Positions 7,366 through 10,722 of a stretch of DNA of 10,722 nt are shown one piece after another (position 1 is the first letter of the stretch; each line of letters opens with the position of its first letter). The translations under genes were made by a program, and so were the position numbers. The notes below the pieces were generated by a model. That model was given only the letters and a program-made list of their open reading frames with translations, was not told the origin of the DNA and made no database searches. Source of the DNA: Ectocarpus siliculosus (lineage: Eukaryota > Sar > Phaeophyceae > Ectocarpales > Ectocarpaceae); assembly GCA_000310025.1 (NCBI GenBank), contig FN649728.1, positions 3,003,138-3,013,859 on the forward strand, given 5' to 3'.

Positions 7366-8300
7366 TCAACATGCAATCACAATCCATGGCGGCGGTGGGT
7401 GGGTGGCATGCTGGACATTCATCAGCACGGACGTCGGTCGGTCTGTGGTGCATTTGTCTCGTCCTCCGACAGATTGGACTACACACACACACAAGACCTT
7501 GGTTGGTCGTTGTTAACTGCCGTGTTTCGAGAAAAGCGGGAGTGCCTGCCTGCCAACCGACACCCGACGCAGCCATCCCCCTGTCCCCTCCAGCACCGGC
7601 ACCACCATTCATTCGAAGACAACAACACGGCACGCCGGCCAATGGAACATGGTTCTCGATCCATCCATCGTCGCTGCGACTGCGGCTCTCCGCTCCCCAC
7701 GCCATCCACACGCGTTCCAACGGCACAGACAGCCGGACACGCGCGCGGGCGCATGCACGCCTCCCCATGGTGGGAAACCAAGACCGGGGGGGGGGGGAGA
7801 GACAGTCGGCAAAAAGTAGAAGCGGTGCCGCCCTTCAGAAACAAGTACCGCCCACATCGTGCACGTGTGTGCATCCCTGCATCTATTATCTATAGACTCG
7901 TCCAAGCCATGCATGCCATTCACAAGCAAGCCCACAACAAATGGAACCCCAAGGCCCTGGCGCGAAGCCCGCAACAGGACGAACGAGAAAACAACCAATC
8001 CAAGAAGACGCGAAATATTTTTATCGCCCGATCGCAGACAAACACACATAAACACCCTCTGTCCGGGGGAGGGAGCGCGGCCTAGAAAGAGTCTCGGCGT
8101 TCTGTTGCCAACCACACCTGCCGGCGTCGTCAAGAATTCTGTTGTCTTTTTCATTCCTCAGCGGATGGACGAGCACTACATGCGATGCTAGCTTGAAGAC
8201 CCGCACGCACGCAAGCACGCACCACCAATCAACCAGAACACCACCACCCCAGCAGCAGCCAGTCAGTGCACGTGTTTCTTATGGCGAAAAAACGTTTCAA
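7366..8300. other. overlapping open frames on both strands, strand unresolved
   Basis: This stretch is open in several frames: plus 7371-7895 and 7408-8085, minus 7609-8154. The minus frame (181 codons from ATG) has two hydrophobic stretches (near residues 50-61 and 70-85) and a Pro run from the G12 homopolymer (7786-7797). The plus frame 7408-8085 is His/Arg/Ser/Thr-rich. Because the plus strand is A+C-rich, stops are rare and hydrophobic-looking minus proteins appear in any frame, so none is called as a gene. Confidence 0.3.
7786..7797. repeat. poly(G)12
   Basis: Twelve G within a purine-rich GAGAGACAG context. It would encode a Gly or Pro run in any frame crossing it. Confidence 0.9.
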
Positions 8301-8427
8301 TCAAGAGAGATGATGCCAACACCCCCCCACAGCAACAACACAATTGGCGACGTCTCTATCTTCTGTTATTAATAGTTGCGCGGTCTCGATGTTAACCAAA
8401 GAAAATACACAACACCACACGCACACA

Positions 8428-8440
8428 GGGGGGGGGGGGG
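8428..8440. repeat. poly(G)13 after a CA-rich tract
   Basis: Thirteen G directly after ACACGCACACA. CA/TG dinucleotide sequence beside a G run is also seen at 10485-10512. Confidence 0.9.
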
Positions 8441-8682
8441 TGTTCATTCGTTGTGGAGGAACGACTCGATCCCCACCGTCAACACACGCAACCAACCGCC
8501 TACCCCCCGCCAACGACTTCGACCACGACGAAGAGACAAACGATATATACCCAAACCGGGCGGCGGAATCGACAAGCCCCCGGAGGCAGCGAAAAGGCAC
8601 AAAAAATCGACAATAACATTGTCGCGCGACACACACGCACTTTTTAGAAGCATTTTGTGTTTTCAACCGCACTGAGACTGAC

Positions 8683-8825
8683 GACGTCTTTTCATTGGTC
8701 AGCCGGTTAGCGCGGTCGATGCTAATAAAAAAAAAAACACATACAATGCATTCACTACTTACTACCTGTTCACCCGATCAAACCCGCGGACGGACGTCTA
8801 TTGGTTGGTCAGCCGTTTGGCGGGG
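8683..8825. promoter_or_regulatory. paired GACGTC / TTGGTCAGCCG modules
   Basis: Two 33-bp modules, 8683-8715 and 8793-8825, start 110 bp apart and agree at 27 of 33 positions. Both have GACGTCT, then the 11-bp block TTGGTCAGCCG starting exactly 12 bp after the first base of GACGTC, then a G/C-rich end. GACGTC is the core of CRE/bZIP-type sites, and ATTGG in module 1 is a reverse CCAAT box. Conserved blocks at fixed spacing inside diverged DNA suggest duplicated regulatory sites, but an old segmental duplication would look the same. Confidence 0.35.
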
Positions 8826-8892
8826 TAGGCTTCCTTTCTTAACTTTAACTAAGTAACACAATATATATCATAGCATAGCATAGCAGCGCACG

Positions 8893-8912
8893 CACACACA
8901 CACACACACACA
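8893..8912. repeat. (CA)10 dinucleotide repeat
   Basis: Ten CA units preceded by GCGCACG. The same CA repeat class recurs at about 7481-7493 and 9927-9942 and as TG at 10485-10500. Confidence 0.95.
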
Positions 8913-9041
8913 TCGGCCTGTCCATAAAGCGCAAATGCGTCATACACACTCCACGAAATAAAAAAAAGGGTAGCCCAAATATTTTCCAACAAACGGCAAC
9001 AAATAACAGATCCGTTACAACGGCTTCCCTCGATTCTTCTC

Positions 9042-9086
9042 TCATAATCGATAACTATGTGTACTCATCATCGATAACTATGTGTA
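9042..9086. repeat. 22-bp direct repeat in tandem, period 23
   Basis: The block TCATNATCGATAACTATGTG plus TA occurs at 9042-9063 and 9065-9086 with a single A/C difference at position 5. ATCGAT palindromes are therefore spaced exactly 23 bp apart. Confidence 0.9.
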
Positions 9087-9093
9087 TGTATAG

Positions 9094-10182
9094 GTGTGTG
9101 TGGGCGGGGGGACGGTATCCCAAGGGCGCGGTGCTTGGCCAACGCGTGTTGCCGCAAAGAGAAAAAGAAACAGGTGTCATCATACCGTCAGAGCGAGCGC
9201 GCGACGATCAAGCCCCAAAAGAAACGAACAGAACAGAACAAACCGTGCAAGAGTAAAAAAAAAAGAAAAAAAACGTCGTTGCTCCGGAGTATACCTCCAC
9301 ACACCGCGCTATGCAATAGAGAGCACACAACGTCAAAATTTTATGGTATGCTGTACGTGTTGGACTAGACACTCGATTACCCTAAATCGACCGGTTGCTA
9401 CGGGCTACGGAAGGAGGGGGCCCAGGGGGGGGGGGGGAGGAACGATGTCCACGGCATCGCCGACAACAACAGCAAAAATGAACAAACGCAGAGTAAAGTT
9501 GGTGGAAAACCCGTGCGCCCGACAACCAATCAGCGAATACGCCGGCCAACAATCAGTAAATGCACCACCAATAACAATTCAAACTGGGTGGAGAAAACGA
9601 AAACCAAAAAAAAGAAAAGAAAAGAAAGAGAAGAAAAGACACAAAAAAAAACTCAAAACCACCACCAGGCAGGTTGTCCGAAGAACGCGAGGCTCGACAG
9701 CAGCAGCGTCAGCAGCAGCAACCCCATGGTGTAGGGTAGACCTACAAAACAAGCACAAGAGACACGGCGCCGACGGCGGCGGCGGCAGCCACTGCCGTGT
9801 CCCGCGTGATAGCCTATTCAGTCCTTCCCCTAGATACGACAGCATACATCTCCCCATAGATCGCTGCGCCGGCCCGCCGAATATTCTCCGAATATTCTCC
9901 GAATATTCTCCAGTGCTTGGTGCGGCACACACACACACACACCAACGGGGGGTGCGCGGGGGCACACCATCAGCAGCCCGGCGAACACCACCAACCAAGC
10001 GCCCGATTCTACCACTGCGACGACACCTATATCAAGACCCCGACCCCACCCCGCCCAACGCGTGCTGCGAGGGTGTTCTATCGTTCTTCTTCCCCCACAA
10101 CACAATATTGCTCCAGCGGGAAAAGATGGCCACTCCTGCTGCTGCTGCTGCTGCTGCTGTGGGCAGGCATGCAGGCACATAA
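9094..10182 (+). CDS. long stop-free frame, Lys/Arg-rich, probably not a simple gene
   Basis: At 362 codons this is the longest frame in the window, opening at ATG or GTG near 9094. Several other Met codons exist, one at 9445 after the G13 run. It crosses A10-type runs, G13, CA and CTG microsatellites, giving Gly5, His/Thr and Ala8 stretches, and includes a very basic block (about 9589-9690: RKRKPKKRKEKKEKKRHKKK) that would act as a nuclear localisation signal. Third positions in the basic region are mostly A, unlike the GC-rich third positions of the 3.7-4.1 kb candidate. The plus strand is T-poor here, so stops are rare, and I consider the frame mainly a composition effect. No family recognised. 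Confidence 0.15.
   Translation: MCVGGGTVSQGRGAWPTRVAAKRKRNRCHHTVRASARRSSPKRNEQNRTNRARVKKKEKKRRCSGVYLHTPRYAIESTQRQNFMVCCTCWTRHSITLNRPVATGYGRRGPRGGGGGTMSTASPTTTAKMNKRRVKLVENPCARQPISEYAGQQSVNAPPITIQTGWRKRKPKKRKEKKEKKRHKKKLKTTTRQVVRRTRGSTAAASAAATPWCRVDLQNKHKRHGADGGGGSHCRVPRDSLFSPSPRYDSIHLPIDRCAGPPNILRIFSEYSPVLGAAHTHTHQRGVRGGTPSAARRTPPTKRPILPLRRHLYQDPDPTPPNACCEGVLSFFFPHNTILLQREKMATPAAAAAAAVGRHAGT
9425..9437. repeat. poly(G)13
   Basis: Thirteen G preceded by GGAGGGGGCCCA, so this is a broader G-rich stretch from about 9412. Confidence 0.9.
9878..9910. repeat. three 11-bp units, each with a GAATATTC palindrome
   Basis: CGAATATTCTC repeats three times without mismatch. Each unit carries the 8-bp palindrome GAATATTC, so the palindromes sit on the same DNA face about one helical turn apart. 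GAA-2 bp-TTC matches the internal spacing of heat-shock elements, but the TTC-to-GAA gap is 3 bp instead of 2, so a true heat-shock element is not claimed. Confidence 0.9.
10136..10159. repeat. (CTG)8 trinucleotide repeat
   Basis: Eight perfect CTG units. In the 9094 frame they give an Ala tract (GCT); on the minus strand they read as Gln, Ala or Ser. This adds to the CAG/CTG tracts seen throughout the window. Confidence 0.95.
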
Positions 10183-10268
10183 AAGGCACATGAACAAAAA
10201 CGGCCCGCAAAATGATGTACAAGTTTTTTTGCTTTTCTTTCGTCCCCTTCTTCTGCTTGTTCTCTCCT

Positions 10269-10291
10269 TTTTTTTCTCTCTCTCTCTCTCA
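10269..10291. repeat. T-run followed by CT dinucleotide repeat
   Basis: T8 then a CT repeat, followed by CACTTGAC. On the plus strand this resembles a polypyrimidine tract ahead of a 3' splice site, which is why a plus-strand exon starting near 10315 was considered. Confidence 0.85.
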
Positions 10292-10301
10292 CTTGACGCA
10301 C

Positions 10302-10480
10302 ACCGGGAAAAAAGTGAGTAGCGCTAGCAGCCCGAGCGCCACCACGCCAGCATCCAAGCTGCCGCCACCGAGATTTAGCGGCTTGTCCTCGAACAAAAGG
10401 TCGGTCCTCGTGATCGTCAGCGGCACCACCGTGGAAGGCTCGGAGGTGCTCGCCACTGGTGCGGGTGTCATCCACTCGCC
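10302..10480 (-). CDS. candidate exon with hydrophobic segment, unknown product
   Basis: A minus-strand frame with strong coding texture: most codons end in G or C, nearly 40% begin with G, and the sequence is mixed (EPSTVVPLTITRTDLLFEDK, then LGGGSLDAG and a 15-residue hydrophobic stretch VVALGLLALLTFFPV). The left end has a donor-like CAA/GTGAGA (intron from about 10301) or, if unspliced, a TGA one codon later, which would make it a C-terminal membrane tail. The right end has an AG after a CA-rich tract (AAAAAG), a weak acceptor. The plus-strand frame across the same bases is also open and shares the third position, with a better polypyrimidine tract but no good donor, so the strand is uncertain. 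No family recognised. Confidence 0.3.
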
Positions 10481-10484
10481 TTTT

Positions 10485-10512
10485 TGTGTGTGTGTGTGTG
10501 GGGGGGGGGGGG
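10485..10512. repeat. (TG)8 plus poly(G)13
   Basis: Eight TG units pass straight into thirteen G. It is the right-hand boundary of the candidate exon at 10302-10480, where on the minus strand it reads as C13 then CA repeats. Confidence 0.95.
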
Positions 10513-10579
10513 TCCCTGGCCGGGACAACCAACCAACAGGGGTGGGGTAGGTGGGTGGGGGGATACTCATGTTTTTGTA

Positions 10580-10640
10580 TGCCTTAGTGGTTAAATGCAT
10601 AGACCTATGCGTCCTCGAGAGGACGGAGCATCGTTCCCAC
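10580..10640 (+). pseudogene. degenerate tRNA-like sequence, possible tRNA-derived SINE head
   Basis: TGCCTTAGTGG at 10580-10590 matches the tRNA A-box pattern TRGYNNARNGG at all but one constrained position, and the following TTAAATGC resembles a D-loop and stem end. About 38 bp downstream, GCATCGTTCCC (10628-10638) is a weak B-box-like match within GAGGACGGAGCATCGTTCCC. There is no regular anticodon stem: the intervening DNA instead forms two small hairpins (GCATA/TATGC, and GTCCT/AGGAC at 10611-10624). It could be a decayed tRNA or a SINE promoter, or chance. Confidence 0.2.
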
Positions 10641-10722
10641 AGGACCCATCACTCGATGGCCAATCGTCCCTTCCTACTTTGCCAACCAAAGATGGTTCAA
10701 ACATGTATTTTCCCCATTGTAG

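Larger units (their letters stand above)
8716..9093. other. no gene; A-run, CATAG and CA microsatellites
   Basis: Contains A11 (8727-8737), three CATAG units (8869-8883) and (CA)10 (8893-8912). No coding frame is supportable. Confidence 0.5.

Noticed and set aside
7408-8085. 220-plus-codon plus-strand frame and 181-codon minus-strand frame (7609-8154)
   Set aside because: They contradict each other, cross a G12 run, and can be explained by the A+C-rich, stop-poor plus strand. No domain is recognised.
8301-8672. Minus-strand 123-codon Cys/Val/Phe-rich frame
   Set aside because: G+T-rich minus DNA yields Val/Gly/Cys/Phe-rich hydrophobic strings in several frames here, and a second frame (8444-8653) looks equally good.
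1-10722. Transposon or retroelement, CRISPR array, rRNA, viral genes
   Set aside because: No reverse transcriptase, integrase, transposase or capsid-like motif was found in the listed frames. There are no long terminal or inverted repeats, and no regularly spaced direct-repeat array.

Overview
This looks like eukaryotic nuclear DNA. There is no long GC-biased bacterial-style reading frame, no operon and no recognisable ribosome binding site. Instead the window has short ATG-started frames, GT...AG intron-like junctions, AATAAA motifs, many microsatellites (CAG/CTG, CA/TG, CT) and many homopolymers (G or C runs of 9-19, A or T runs of 11-16). CAG/CTG tracts encoding Ala, Ser or Gln beside poly-G tracts would fit a brown alga or another stramenopile. 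That is an inference from texture only, and the very short candidate introns (41, 56 and 100 nt) do not fit the long introns usual in brown algae. No protein in the window is recognised by family, and all gene calls are low-confidence candidates.

Layout. 1-2300: no supportable gene, only a 12-bp doublet and several copies of the octamer ACAGCAGT. 2315-2782: a minus-strand open frame of uncertain status. 3047-4501: two 39-bp dispersed repeats, each carrying AATAAA on the minus strand, and each lying 42-44 nt beyond the stop of a minus-strand candidate. These candidates are a three-exon model (3118-4078) and a 66-residue poly-Ala frame (4536-4736). 4964-5194: a plus-strand candidate 3' exon. 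5584-5946: two consecutive tandem duplications. 6221-6735: two small plus-strand candidates downstream of or across a TATATAAA-poly(A) stretch and a good-looking 100-nt intron.

From about 6.9 kb the DNA changes character. The plus strand becomes rich in A and C through about 10.1 kb, ACAGCAGT vanishes, and poly-G, CA and CT microsatellites become dense. This half contains paired GACGTC/TTGGTCAGCCG modules (8683-8825), a 23-bp tandem repeat (9042-9086), an 11-bp-periodic GAATATTC triplet (9878-9910), a stop-poor lysine-rich 362-codon frame that is probably a composition artefact, a candidate minus-strand exon (10302-10480) and a degenerate tRNA-like sequence (10580-10640). A long minus-strand transcription unit would explain the skew, but this is not shown.

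No known mobile-element protein, CRISPR array, rRNA or intact tRNA was seen. The most interesting signals are the non-random octamer distribution and the duplicated 3'-end-like element. I see no coherent multi-gene system.
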